The translations under genes and the position numbers were made by a program. This document shows, one piece after another, positions 25,587 through 32,927 of a DNA stretch of 64,000 nucleotides. The DNA is from JAGWRI01 sp963728785 (GTDB lineage Bacteria > Gemmatimonadota > Gemmatimonadetes > Gemmatimonadales > Gemmatimonadaceae). Numbering within the stretch: the stretch's first letter is position 1; each line of letters starts with the position of its first letter. The stretch is taken from the NCBI GenBank assembly GCA_963728785.1, contig CAVSKV010000003.1, forward strand, positions 120,547-184,546, read 5' to 3'. The notes beneath the pieces were generated by a model. That model made no database searches, was not told the DNA's origin, and saw only the letters and a list, made by a program, of their open reading frames with translations.

Positions 25587-26239
25587 CGACGGGCGCCGCG
25601 CTTCCCGCGCGGCGCTCGCGCCGTGGGGCCGTGCTCCCGGCCCGGTTCTTCGCGCGCGACACGGAAAGGGTCGCGCGCGATCTGCTTGGCGCCGTGCTGG
25701 AGTGCCGTACCGCCGCCGGCGTCGCGAGCGGACGCATCGTGGAGACCGAGGCCTATCTTGGCGAGCACGACGCCGCGTGCCATGCGGCCGCCGGACTCAC
25801 GCCGCGCACCGCGCCGCTGTACGGTCCGCCCGGTACGTCATACGTGTACTTCATCTACGGTATGCACTGGTGCGTCAACGCGGTCACGCGCCCGCGGGGA
25901 TTGCCCAGTGCCGTCCTCATTCGCGCCGTGTCACCGGTGACGGGGTCAGCGCTGATGCAGGCCCGACGCGGCTATCCTCGGCGCGACGTGGATCTCACCA
26001 ACGGGCCCGCCAAACTCTGCGAGGCTCTGGGCATCGACGGGCAGCACAACGGCCTATGGTTGCAGCGTCCGCCCCTCGTCATTCGGGCCGGCGAGCCGGT
26101 GGCCGACCGCGACGTAGTGGTAACCCCCCGCATCGGGATTCGCCGTGCTGCCGATTGGCCGCTGCGGTTCGCCGTCGCCGGCGACCCGTTCGTGTCGCGG
26201 ATGCCGCTCCACACCCCGCGGCGAGCCTGCCCGCCGTGA
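25583..26239 (+). CDS. DNA-3-methyladenine glycosylase (AAG/MPG family)
   Basis: A 218-residue alkyladenine DNA glycosylase, the fold of human AAG/MPG and Bacillus Aag. It flips out and excises alkylated or deaminated purines in base-excision repair. Recognisable are LPARFFARDTERVARDLLGAVLE at the N-terminus, VETEAYLGEHDAACHA with the catalytic Glu, and YGPPGTSYVYFIYGMHWCVNAVT, the core damage-recognition loop. NGPAKLCEALGID follows. The length is normal. The ATG overlaps the NYN-LOTUS stop by 4 nt, a coupling with no obvious functional link. Confidence 0.93.
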   Translation: MTTGAALPARRSRRGAVLPARFFARDTERVARDLLGAVLECRTAAGVASGRIVETEAYLGEHDAACHAAAGLTPRTAPLYGPPGTSYVYFIYGMHWCVNAVTRPRGLPSAVLIRAVSPVTGSALMQARRGYPRRDVDLTNGPAKLCEALGIDGQHNGLWLQRPPLVIRAGEPVADRDVVVTPRIGIRRAADWPLRFAVAGDPFVSRMPLHTPRRACPP

Positions 26240-26331
26240 GCCCTCTTCCCCCCGACCGACGGTACATCCCGGCGGTCAACCTCGCCCTCGTCTTCGCCAG
26301 CGCGAGCTGAGGGCGTCAGGAGCCCTCCAAC

Positions 26332-27525
26332 ATGCCACCGTCCGCCACGCCCTCGCTCTCCGCCCACGCCGCCAAGGTCTATCGCGAGGCGGTCGTGATC
26401 GACATGCACAACGACCTCCCCAGCCGCATGCTGGATGACGGATACGATCCCGATGTCCGGCACCAACCCGGGTACGGCATGACGCTGGGCGATACCGATC
26501 TCCCGCGGTTGGTCCAATCGGGCATCACCGCGCTGTTCCTGGTGGCGTTCGTCGACGCGAAGTACACGCTTGCCAAGCCCGATCACTCATGGGTTCGGGT
26601 GGAAGCGTGCATGGACACCATCCATGCGTTCGTGAACCGCCATCCGGATTCTCTGATCTTCGCCACCAACTCCGACGACGTTCTCCGGGCGAAGAAGCAG
26701 GGGAGGATTGCCGTGTTCATCGGCATCGAAGGGGGCCACGCCATCGAGAATTCGCTGGACAAGCTGCGCCATCTCCATGTCCAGGGCGCGTGCTATATGA
26801 CCCTCACGTGGAACAACGGCAACGACTGGGCCGGCTCGTCCGTCGGGATCAACGGTACCAGCACCGGCGGGCTGACGGACTTCGGGCGGGACGTGGTCCG
26901 CGAGATGAACCGGCTGGGCATGCTCGTCGATGTCTCACACGTCTCGGACTCCACGTTCTACGACGTGATCGCCACCTCCCGAGCTCCGGTGATCGCGTCG
27001 CACTCCAGCTCTCGCGCCATTGGCAGGCACCCCCGCGACATGACCGACGACATGCTTCGCGCGGTGGCGCGCAGTGGCGGCGTCGTGAACGTGAACTTCT
27101 TCGCGCTTTTCATCGACCCGAAATTCGCCGCGGCCGCGGCAAGCCTCGGAACGGCCGCGTCAGTCGGAACCGAAGGAGCGGCTCGCGGCCTGGAGGCCGA
27201 TCGCGACAAGGTGCGCGCCCAATATGACAGCATCGTCGACGAACGAATCTACGCCTTGCCGCGACCGCCGCTGTCGGTGCTCCTCGACCACTTCGATCAC
27301 ATTGCCCAGGTGGCCGGCGTAGACCACGTGGGGATCGGCAGCGACTTCGACGGTGTGCATGGTCTTCTGCCCGACGACATGCGCGACGTGACCTATCTGC
27401 CGAACATCGCGCAGGGGCTCGTCGACCGCGGGTACGCCGATGCCGACATCAAGAAGATCCTGGGCGACAACATGCTGCGCGTGTTTGAGACCGTGCTCGA
27501 CCGCGCCCCGTCTGCCACCCCCTGA
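26332..27525 (+). CDS. Membrane dipeptidase (renal dipeptidase family, M19)
   Basis: A 397-residue zinc dipeptidase. The metal-binding motifs are DMHNDLP (His26, Asp28), FIGIEGGHAI (bridging Glu), DVSHVSD and IASHSSSRAIGRHPR (His ligands), and GIGSDFDGV (Asp). The family hydrolyses dipeptides, including D-amino-acid-containing ones. No signal peptide is seen, so unlike renal dipeptidase this protein is probably cytosolic. AGGAG lies 10 nt before the ATG. A strong hairpin 18 nt after the stop ends the unit. Confidence 0.93.
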   Translation: MPPSATPSLSAHAAKVYREAVVIDMHNDLPSRMLDDGYDPDVRHQPGYGMTLGDTDLPRLVQSGITALFLVAFVDAKYTLAKPDHSWVRVEACMDTIHAFVNRHPDSLIFATNSDDVLRAKKQGRIAVFIGIEGGHAIENSLDKLRHLHVQGACYMTLTWNNGNDWAGSSVGINGTSTGGLTDFGRDVVREMNRLGMLVDVSHVSDSTFYDVIATSRAPVIASHSSSRAIGRHPRDMTDDMLRAVARSGGVVNVNFFALFIDPKFAAAAASLGTAASVGTEGAARGLEADRDKVRAQYDSIVDERIYALPRPPLSVLLDHFDHIAQVAGVDHVGIGSDFDGVHGLLPDDMRDVTYLPNIAQGLVDRGYADADIKKILGDNMLRVFETVLDRAPSATP

Positions 27526-27543
27526 CCCCGGATCGACGCAATG

Positions 27544-27582
27544 AGAGCGGGCGCGGAGCGTATTGCTCCCCGCGCCCGCTCT
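27544..27582. terminator. Bidirectional terminator-like hairpin
   Basis: Arms 27544-27559 and 27565-27582 pair through 13 bp, a 2-nt bulge and 3 more bp, closing a 5-nt loop (gtatt). It lies between the dipeptidase and the converging barrel gene. No T-run follows on either strand. Confidence 0.6.
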
Positions 27583-27599
27583 GATGTCATGCAATGGGA

Positions 27600-28262
27600 T
27601 CAGCGGTCGTCTGCGATCGAACTCCCGAAGTTGTAGCGAAGGCCGACTTCGATCGACGCGTTGAACGCTTGAGAGTTATACAGGAAGAAGTTCTGGTTGG
27701 ACGGCCACCCCATGGCCTGCGCGAAGAGGCCGGAGTTGCCGAACTGCATCTGGATGCCGAGCATCACGGCAGGCGCGAACACCGATTTGTACTGCTGGAT
27801 GATGCTCTGGGCCGCCGAGGCCTGGTCCGCCGAGGTATAGGGGGTGACGGGCGTCACGGAGCCCACCTGATTGTACGTCATCCCCAATCCGGCGTACGGG
27901 TGGAAGCGCTGACTCGATCCGGGGTACCCCATGAGCAGGACCGTGACCCGTCGCATGTCCTTCAGGCTTACCTGGCTCGGCGTGTCGGTGGGGTCCACCG
28001 AGTCGGCGAGCACGGCGCGCTGCGACAGAAACGACTGGTCGAACGACACGTATAGACCGCCGTGATCACGTGTGATCAGCCAGTCGATGCCGGCCATGGC
28101 CGAAGTGACATTGGCCTGGCTGGGCGCGGACATGAACGTGCCGCCCGTCTTCAACCCCCAGAACCAGGAGTTCTGAAACGGTCGAACGGCCTGGGCCCTG
28201 GCCCCTGCGGGCACCAGCGCCAGGACCGTGACGGCTGCCGCCAGTGAACGGATCGCTTTCAT
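27600..28262 (-). CDS. Small outer-membrane beta-barrel protein
   Basis: A 220-residue exported protein of unknown role. The Sec signal peptide is MKAIRSLAAAVTVLALVPAGARA. The mature part consists of amphipathic strands (WGLKTGGTFM, GIDWLITRDHGGLYVSFDQ, FHPYAGLGMTYNQVG) and ends with the strand FNASIEVGLRYNFGSSIADDR, typical of eight- to ten-stranded barrels (OmpX/OmpW-like size). The start ATG at 28262 has a GAGGA 5-6 nt upstream. It is transcribed alone; 184 nt separate it from the kbl stop. That upstream gap holds several TANNNT boxes but no clear -35. Confidence 0.72.
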   Translation of the reverse strand: MKAIRSLAAAVTVLALVPAGARAQAVRPFQNSWFWGLKTGGTFMSAPSQANVTSAMAGIDWLITRDHGGLYVSFDQSFLSQRAVLADSVDPTDTPSQVSLKDMRRVTVLLMGYPGSSQRFHPYAGLGMTYNQVGSVTPVTPYTSADQASAAQSIIQQYKSVFAPAVMLGIQMQFGNSGLFAQAMGWPSNQNFFLYNSQAFNASIEVGLRYNFGSSIADDR

Positions 28263-28445
28263 ACGATTCCTCGAGATGAAGTGCAAGTTCCGCCCTTGGC
28301 GGTCCCCCGTCACACGGACGAGGGCAGGGGGGGCGGGGTCACAGACAGCCCCCGCTCCCCGGCCTCGTAGGATGGCAAAACGATAGGTATGGTAGGACAG
28401 TAGGACGGATTACTGCGAACGCAGCCTCCCGTCCTCCTGCGTAGT

Positions 28446-29651
28446 TCAGACCAGCTTCAACTTCCGTCCCACACGCTTGAACGCGTCGATTGCCGCGTCC
28501 AGATCGGCTTTCGTATGGGCCGCCGAGATTTGGCACCGCACCCGGGCCTGCCCCTGAGGCACAACGGGGAACCCGAATCCGGTGACGAACACCCCCTCGT
28601 TGAGGAGCATGTCGGACATCTGGATGGCGGCCGCAGTCTCGCCCACGATGATCGGCACGATCGGGGTTTCCCCGGCCAGCGGCTTGAAGCCAGCGGCGAT
28701 GATCTGCTCGCGAAAGTAGCGCGCGTTGTCGCGCAGTGTCTGCACACGGTCGGGGTGCTGCTCGATGAACCGCACCGCGGCGAGGGCGCTGGACGCCACG
28801 GTGGGAGGCAGGGCGTTCGAGAAGAGCTGCGGCCGCGACCGTTGGATCAGATAGTCGGTGAGGGCAGCCGGGCCGGCCGTGAAGCCTCCTGCCGCCCCGC
28901 CAAGTGCCTTGCCCAGTGTGGACGTGATGATGTCGACCTCGCCGAGCAGCCCGAAATGCTCGGCCGTGCCGCGTCCGGTCTGGCCCAGCACCCCGGTGGC
29001 GTGCGAGTCGTCGACGATGAGCACGGCGTCGTGGTCGCGCGCCATCTGCACCAACTCGGGGAGCTTGGCGATGGATCCTTCCATGGAAAAGACGCCGTCC
29101 GTCCAGATCAGGCGCCGCCGGGCCGACCGTGCGCCTTCGAGCTTGGCGCGGAGGTCGTCCAGATCGCCGTGTTTGTAGACGCCCGTCGTGCACTTGGTGA
29201 TGGTCTTGGCGAGGCGGATGGAGTCGATGATCGACGCGTGGTTGAGCGCGTCGCTCACCACGAAGTCACCCTCCTCGACGACCGTCGCGGTGAGCCCCTC
29301 GTTGGCGTTCCAGGCGCTCACGTACGACATCGACGCTTCGCACCCCACGAACCGCGCCAGCGCTGCTTCGAGGTCGCGGTGCACCGTGAACGTGCCGCAA
29401 ATGAACCGCACGCTGCCGGTGCCGGCGCCAAACGTCTTGAGCCCCTCGATGCCGGCCTGCACGACGGCCGGCTCGTTGCACAAGCCCAGGTAGTTGTTCG
29501 ACGAGAGAATGATCACCTCGCCGCGGCCTTCCATGTGCACGCGGGCTGCCTGCGGCGACTCCAGATGATTGAGCTTCTTGTAGACGCCGTCCGCCTTGAA
29601 TTGATCGATCGCGGCGTCGAGTTCCTTCACGAATCGCTGGTTCACGGACAT
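28446..29651 (-). CDS. kbl: Glycine C-acetyltransferase (2-amino-3-ketobutyrate CoA ligase)
   Basis: A 401-residue PLP enzyme of the alpha-oxoamine synthase family. It splits 2-amino-3-ketobutyrate with CoA to glycine and acetyl-CoA. Motifs: NNYLGL (52-57), GTGSVRFICGTFTVHRDLE, LIVDDSHATG (Asp214/215, His217) and TSTLGKALGG with PLP-binding Lys248. The length matches the family (~398). The GAGGGGTGA upstream of the ATG at 29651 is a strong RBS. It follows tdh by ~100 nt on the same strand, forming the threonine-to-glycine pathway as in E. coli, although gene order here is tdh then kbl. Confidence 0.95.
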   Translation of the reverse strand: MSVNQRFVKELDAAIDQFKADGVYKKLNHLESPQAARVHMEGRGEVIILSSNNYLGLCNEPAVVQAGIEGLKTFGAGTGSVRFICGTFTVHRDLEAALARFVGCEASMSYVSAWNANEGLTATVVEEGDFVVSDALNHASIIDSIRLAKTITKCTTGVYKHGDLDDLRAKLEGARSARRRLIWTDGVFSMEGSIAKLPELVQMARDHDAVLIVDDSHATGVLGQTGRGTAEHFGLLGEVDIITSTLGKALGGAAGGFTAGPAALTDYLIQRSRPQLFSNALPPTVASSALAAVRFIEQHPDRVQTLRDNARYFREQIIAAGFKPLAGETPIVPIIVGETAAAIQMSDMLLNEGVFVTGFGFPVVPQGQARVRCQISAAHTKADLDAAIDAFKRVGRKLKLV

Positions 29652-29752
29652 GGTCCCGTCACCCCTCTTGCCCGGCTGGCCCTGCGCCGTTTGCCGTTGG
29701 TTGGTTGCAGTGTCTGTGCAGTCTGTGTGCGTTGTGATCGGCGGTCGTCCGG

Positions 29753-30778
29753 TCACGCGATCTCGAAGATCACCTTGCCGGCCGCTCCGGTCTTGATGGC
29801 ATGGATCGCCTCGTCGAACTGCTCGAGCGGGAAGCGGTGCGTGATCACCGGTGTCGGATCGAACATGCCGGAGCGCAGAAACCGCGTCACCTGGTGCCAG
29901 GTGTCGTACATGCGTCGGCCTACGACGCCGTAGATCGTGATGCCCTTGAAGATCACTTCGGTGGCCAGGTTGATCTCGATCGGTTTGGACGGAATGCCGA
30001 GCATCTGCACGCGCCCGCCCACGCGTACCAGCTCGAACGCCTGGTGAATGGCGGACGGCACCCCCGACATCTCGAGCACGACGTCCACGCCCAATCCGTC
30101 GGTGGCGGCGCGCACGGCCGCCGCCGCTTCGTTCGGGTGGACGACGTCGTGCGCTCCCATGCGGCGGGCCAGTGCGAGCCGCGTCTCGTTGACGTCGGAG
30201 GCGATGATGCGCGACGAGCCGGCGGCCTTGCAGATACCCACCGCGAACAGGCCGATCGGGCCGCACCCGGTGATCAGCACGGTGGCTCCCGGAATGTCGG
30301 CGGTGAGGGCCGTATGGAACGCGTTGCCCATCGGGTCGTGAATGCCGCCCACGTCGAACGACACGTTGTCGTCCAGGTGCCAGACGTTGGTGGCGGGCAT
30401 CGCGATGTAGTCGGCAAAGCACCCGTCGCGGTCGACGCCGATGATCTTGGTGTACGGGCAGACATGGGAATTCCCTGTGCGGCAGAGCAGGCACCGACCG
30501 TCCACGATGTGGCCCTCGGCCGTCACCCGATCACCCGCGTGCACGTCGGTCACCAGCTTCCCCACCCGCACCACTTCGCCGGCGAACTCGTGCCCCACCG
30601 TGAACGGCGGTTTGCAGCGGCCCTGCGCCCACGCATCCCAATCGTAGATGTGCACGTCGGTGCCGCACACGCCCGCGGCCCGCACGCGGATGAGCACCTC
30701 GTCGTCCCTGATCGTCGGTTCGGGAACGCTCTTCATCGTGAATCCGGGAGCCGCAGTTTCCTTGACCAGCGCTCTCAC
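29753..30778 (-). CDS. tdh: L-threonine 3-dehydrogenase
   Basis: A 341-residue zinc, NAD-dependent dehydrogenase that oxidises L-threonine to 2-amino-3-ketobutyrate. The catalytic zinc Cys38 is in AAGVCGTDVHIYDWD; GHEFAGEVV follows, then four structural-zinc cysteines beginning in RCLLCRTGNSHVC, and the Rossmann motif ITGCGPIGLFAVG. I chose the GTG at 30778: it has GAGG 5-6 nt upstream and gives 341 residues with Cys at 38, exactly as in E. coli Tdh. The frame is open to a GTG at 30820, but that codon lies inside a perfect inverted repeat without RBS. kbl follows. Confidence 0.94.
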   Translation of the reverse strand: MRALVKETAAPGFTMKSVPEPTIRDDEVLIRVRAAGVCGTDVHIYDWDAWAQGRCKPPFTVGHEFAGEVVRVGKLVTDVHAGDRVTAEGHIVDGRCLLCRTGNSHVCPYTKIIGVDRDGCFADYIAMPATNVWHLDDNVSFDVGGIHDPMGNAFHTALTADIPGATVLITGCGPIGLFAVGICKAAGSSRIIASDVNETRLALARRMGAHDVVHPNEAAAAVRAATDGLGVDVVLEMSGVPSAIHQAFELVRVGGRVQMLGIPSKPIEINLATEVIFKGITIYGVVGRRMYDTWHQVTRFLRSGMFDPTPVITHRFPLEQFDEAIHAIKTGAAGKVIFEIA

Positions 30779-30812
30779 GCGTGCCTCGCTTCTGAATTTC
30801 GTGTTGGTGGTC

Positions 30813-30833
30813 CGCGCCACGTTGCGTGGCGCG
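30813..30833. promoter_or_regulatory. Perfect inverted repeat upstream of tdh
   Basis: Arms CGCGCCACG (30813-30821) and CGTGGCGCG (30825-30833) with a 3-nt centre, 35 nt before the tdh start and within its predicted leader. It could be an operator or an mRNA hairpin; the 3-nt loop fits both. Confidence 0.5.
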
Positions 30834-30887
30834 AATGGAAACTCGCTTCATGCATTCGATGATGGAAGTCCGCGCGCGATGGGCGGT

Positions 30888-30916
30888 ATGATCCGTAAAC
30901 TCGCTATTGCGCGCAA
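30888..30916 (-). promoter_or_regulatory. Candidate promoter of tdh-kbl
   Basis: Minus strand: TTGCGC (30911-30916), 17-nt spacer, GATCAT (30888-30893). Its -35 is the other half of the palindrome TTGCGCGCAA (30907-30916) that also supplies the -35 of the rightward promoter. The predicted tdh leader is ~100 nt and includes the 30813-30833 hairpin. Confidence 0.42.
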
Positions 30917-30935
30917 TTTGGACCGTTCCTATATT
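30907..30935 (+). promoter_or_regulatory. Strong candidate rightward promoter
   Basis: TTGCGC (30907-30912), 17-nt spacer, TATATT (30930-30935); transcription would start near 30942. The next feature on this strand is not a gene but a ~160-nt stretch ending in an intrinsic terminator at 31099-31129. Confidence 0.55.
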
Positions 30936-30941
30936 CGCGCT

Positions 30942-31129
30942 GAGTAGATATTGACGCGCACTCGAGGGTACTCGGTGGATTCATCGCAACGAGCGTTCCT
31001 CCAACTGCAGCAACCGCAGGCCGCGACCAGCAGTGTCGCCGGGGCGCTCGCCGTCCCCCACGTCGCTCAGCAAACGTCATCAGACGATCGATCGTCACCG
31101 CCGCGCGCCCATCAGCGCGTGGCGTTTTT
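30942..31129 (+). ncRNA. Candidate structured small RNA or attenuated leader (~188 nt)
   Basis: A stretch framed by a good promoter and a clear intrinsic terminator, with no convincing coding frame of its own. It can fold extensively: CGAG-ggta-CTCG (30963-30974), CTGC...GCAG (31005-31019), GCGAC...GTCGC (31023-31039), GGGG...CCCC (31041-31058) and the palindrome GACGATCGATCGTC (31083-31096). An open frame starting TTG at 30951 runs through the terminator and has a poor composition, so it is not counted. I do not recognise 6S RNA, tmRNA, SRP RNA, RNase P or a known riboswitch. It is either a free sRNA or the first, terminated part of the leader of the 36-residue protein gene at 31343. Confidence 0.4.
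31099..31129 (+). terminator. Intrinsic terminator (possible attenuator)
   Basis: A 10-bp stem (31099-31108 with 31115-31124, one G-U pair), 6-nt loop, then five T residues at 31125-31129. The T-run places it on the plus strand. It ends the candidate small RNA and precedes the 36-residue protein gene by ~215 nt. Confidence 0.72.
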
Positions 31130-31194
31130 GTATTCCAGTCGTCGTTCGAATCAAACAGCGCATTCACGAGCACGACGTCACCAGAAATCCGCCG

Positions 31195-31334
31195 CGCCGC
31201 ACCGTGCGGCGGACTCGAGCTTCATTCATCTCCGCGGAGATGAATGCGGCGGCGGCCGGAAGCTTCGGTTCCCGGTCGCTGACTCGCCGATCCACCGGGG
31301 GATCGGTCGAGTAGTTCAACCTCCAATATTGGAG
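31195..31334 (+). promoter_or_regulatory. Hairpin-dense leader before the histone-tail-like gene
   Basis: Four inverted repeats lie one after another: CGCCGCAC-c-GTGCGGCG (31195-31211); a perfect 24-bp palindrome with arm CATTCATCTCCG (31223-31246); CCGATCC-accggg-GGATCGG (31287-31306); and CTCCAATATTGGAG (31321-31334). The last one contains the GGAG Shine-Dalgarno (31331-31334) of the gene at 31343, so pairing would hide it. A 12-codon frame with its own GGAG starts at 31244 (MRRRPEASVPGR) and could be a leader peptide. No promoter is evident inside, so transcription may come from 30907-30935 by read-through. Confidence 0.45.
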
Positions 31335-31342
31335 ATCTGACC

Positions 31343-31453
31343 ATGGCAGCTGCAAAGAAGGCCCGTAAGGGCGCCAAGAAAGGCCGCAAGGCCGCCAAGC
31401 GCCGTCCGGCGAAAAAGGCGACCAAGAAGGCGACCCGTAAGAAGAGAAAGTAG
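31343..31453 (+). CDS. 36-residue Lys/Arg-rich histone-tail-like protein
   Basis: A very small basic protein: of 36 residues about 21 are Lys or Arg, the rest mostly Ala with a few Gly, Thr and Pro (AAAKKARKGAKKGRK... ...RPAKKATKKATRKKRK). There are no acidic or aromatic residues. It resembles the tails of eukaryotic H1 and the chlamydial Hc1/Hc2-type histone-like proteins, so binding to DNA or RNA by charge is likely. GGAG lies 8 nt before the ATG, and a perfect intrinsic terminator follows 24 nt after the stop, which strongly supports a real gene. The alternative is a short ribosomal or ribosome-associated peptide. It has no cotranscribed partner. Confidence 0.72.
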   Translation: MAAAKKARKGAKKGRKAAKRRPAKKATKKATRKKRK

Positions 31454-31477
31454 TTCGCCCTCTTCGCAAGAAGTGCT

Positions 31478-31509
31478 AAGAAAGCCGGCGCATATGCGCC
31501 GGCTTTCTT
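31478..31509. terminator. Perfect 32-nt palindromic terminator
   Basis: The palindrome has arm AAGAAAGCCGGCGCAT, giving a 14-15 bp stem flanked by A-rich and T-rich sides (ctttcttgtttcc after it). It ends the 36-residue protein gene and can work in both directions. Confidence 0.78.
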
Positions 31510-31614
31510 GTTTCCTGATTGTTCGAACGCTAGGGTCCGGAGGCCCTGGTCCTCCCGACCGTAGTGCGCCGAAACGTCGGACGCCGGACTCACAGTTGGC
31601 GGGCGGCAAAGCAA

Positions 31615-31646
31615 AGCGCCGGTGATCGCATGCGATCGCCGGCGCT
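31615..31646 (-). terminator. Terminator of the leftward 51-residue gene
   Basis: Arms of 16 nt with no loop (AGCGCCGGYGATCGCA type, one non-Watson-Crick position at 31623/31638). On the minus strand it is followed by ttgctttg. It begins 23 nt after the stop of the small gene at 31670-31825. Confidence 0.65.
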
Positions 31647-31669
31647 GGCTTCTGGATTCCGTATGGCGC

Positions 31670-31825
31670 TTATGCCGCCACGGGCTTGCCCTTGCCTGCG
31701 CCATTCTCCGGCGCCGGCCCCCACACGTATGCGCTGAACACCGGCGGCTTTTCTTCCTCCCATCCCTGCGAGATCACTATGCCCACCGGCTCCAACTCTC
31801 TGGTCGTCTTGCGGTCCGCTTTCAT
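31670..31825 (-). CDS. 51-residue protein of unknown function
   Basis: A small frame starting with ATG at 31825 and ending TAA at 31670-31672. The protein (MKADRKTTRELEPVGIVISQ...GWEEEKPPVFSAYVWGPAPE... ending GKPVAA) has an ordered-looking middle with Trp, Phe and Tyr and hydrophilic ends. I do not recognise it. Support comes from a GGTGA 7-9 nt upstream as a possible RBS and from a stable terminator just after the stop. A consensus TATAAT overlaps the start codon (31824-31829), which is odd: a promoter there would start transcription inside the gene. A small regulatory or accessory protein is possible. Confidence 0.5.
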   Translation of the reverse strand: MKADRKTTRELEPVGIVISQGWEEEKPPVFSAYVWGPAPENGAGKGKPVAA

Positions 31826-32077
31826 TATAGAATCACCACTGCCGCTCACTCAGATGACACGGGACGTGACTGTGAGAACGGGTCGCCGCCTGCCCCGGTT
31901 GCGCGACATTTGTCGTCGCACGGACGGTGTGTTCCATCGCACATCCGATGCCAACCCAAGTCATTAGCCAAGTCGTTGCCATGAAACGAGAAACGAGCGA
32001 CCGGCTGGCGCACGTTGCGCCTCGCTGTCGCCCGATGACACGCAGCGAACCCGACATGCCGTGTCAATTGGATACGC

Positions 32078-32863
32078 TTATGCGATCTCCTTGCGAGCCA
32101 TGAACGTATTCACGCTTCCATTTATCCCCGCCTCCTCCACCGTCACCGACCAACCGCGATAGCGCCTCCGCAGCTCCTCGAGCGACGGCATCTTGCGACG
32201 CTTGCCGATGCCCACGGTCTGCACCAGGTGCACCCCGCCCTCTGCCGTGGCCGATTGCAGAACTTCGATGACCCGCCGCCGGTCCTTCATGTTGAGTCCG
32301 GCCAGCGCCGCCGGCGCGCAGATGACCGCGGTGAGCGGGGCGTCGGGCTCCCACGTCGTAAGGTCGGCGGTCACGGCGTGCACGCGCTCGGCGAGCCCCG
32401 CCTCGTTCGCGGCGACGAGCACACGCTCGAGCGCCTGCGTCTCCCGATGGACGGCCGTGACCTGGCAGCCGTTGGCGGCCAGATAGAGAGCCGATCCCTC
32501 TTCGGCTTCGCCGGCCACGAGTACACGCCCTTCGGACGTCTGCGCCATGGCGCGCACCGCCGCGTGATCAGCCGTCAGCCCCCAGTGTTCCGGACGTCGC
32601 AACTCCTTGGCCAGCTTGAGTCGCTTGCGGCGCCACGTGTCGTAGCCCAGCAGGCGTAGCCGCTTGAAGATGATCCGATTCACTTCCTCGCAGAGCAACA
32701 GCTCGGTGAGGAGGATCTGGTCCCCCGACCCGAGCCGTGACACGGCTTCGTCCCCGATACTCAGCAGGGCCGAGCGCTGTATCGATTCCTTGTAATTCTC
32801 GATTTCCTCTTCGACGTACAGGTCGTACTCGTGCCGAAGGGACCGCTGCGGTCGCGAAGCCAT
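32078..32863 (-). CDS. SAM-dependent methyltransferase-like protein
   Basis: A 261-residue protein with a helical N-terminal ~95 residues (basic and Leu-rich, YDLYVEEEIENYKESIQRS) and a C-terminal Rossmann-like domain. The SAM-binding motif I appears as GRVLVAGEAEEGSALYLAANGCQVTAV (~113-140), with an acidic end of strand 2 weakly kept (VHRETQALE), and VHAVTADLTTWEP as motif II-like. The glycine-rich loop is degenerate (GEAEEGSA), so catalytic activity is not assured. TehB-like or other class I methyltransferases are the closest comparison. ATG at 32863 chosen over a GTG two codons upstream. Function unknown. Confidence 0.6.
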   Translation of the reverse strand: MASRPQRSLRHEYDLYVEEEIENYKESIQRSALLSIGDEAVSRLGSGDQILLTELLLCEEVNRIIFKRLRLLGYDTWRRKRLKLAKELRRPEHWGLTADHAAVRAMAQTSEGRVLVAGEAEEGSALYLAANGCQVTAVHRETQALERVLVAANEAGLAERVHAVTADLTTWEPDAPLTAVICAPAALAGLNMKDRRRVIEVLQSATAEGGVHLVQTVGIGKRRKMPSLEELRRRYRGWSVTVEEAGINGSVNTFMARKEIA

Positions 32864-32886
32864 GCGCACCCGGGTGTGGACTCACA

Positions 32887-32915
32887 AATGTTGTGTAGCC
32901 CCTGCCGCCGCGCAA
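32887..32915 (-). promoter_or_regulatory. Weak candidate promoter of the methyltransferase-like gene
   Basis: Minus strand: TTGCGC (32910-32915), 17-nt spacer, AACATT (32887-32892). The -10 lies within the inverted repeat CACAA-atg-TTGTG (32884-32896). Confidence 0.3.
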
Positions 32916-32927
32916 GCGTTTCTTTTG

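Noticed and set aside
30779..30820. Earlier GTG start for tdh at 30820
   Set aside because: It would add 14 residues, lacks an RBS and falls in an inverted repeat; the 30778 GTG gives 341 residues and Cys38 as in E. coli Tdh.
31144..31156. TTCGAATC motif like a tRNA/tmRNA T-loop
   Set aside because: The flanking bases do not pair and no acceptor or anticodon arm is present.
30951..31340. 129-codon frame through the candidate RNA and leader
   Set aside because: It starts with TTG, has no RBS, crosses a strong intrinsic terminator and four hairpins, and its Ser/Gln/Arg-rich product resembles nothing.
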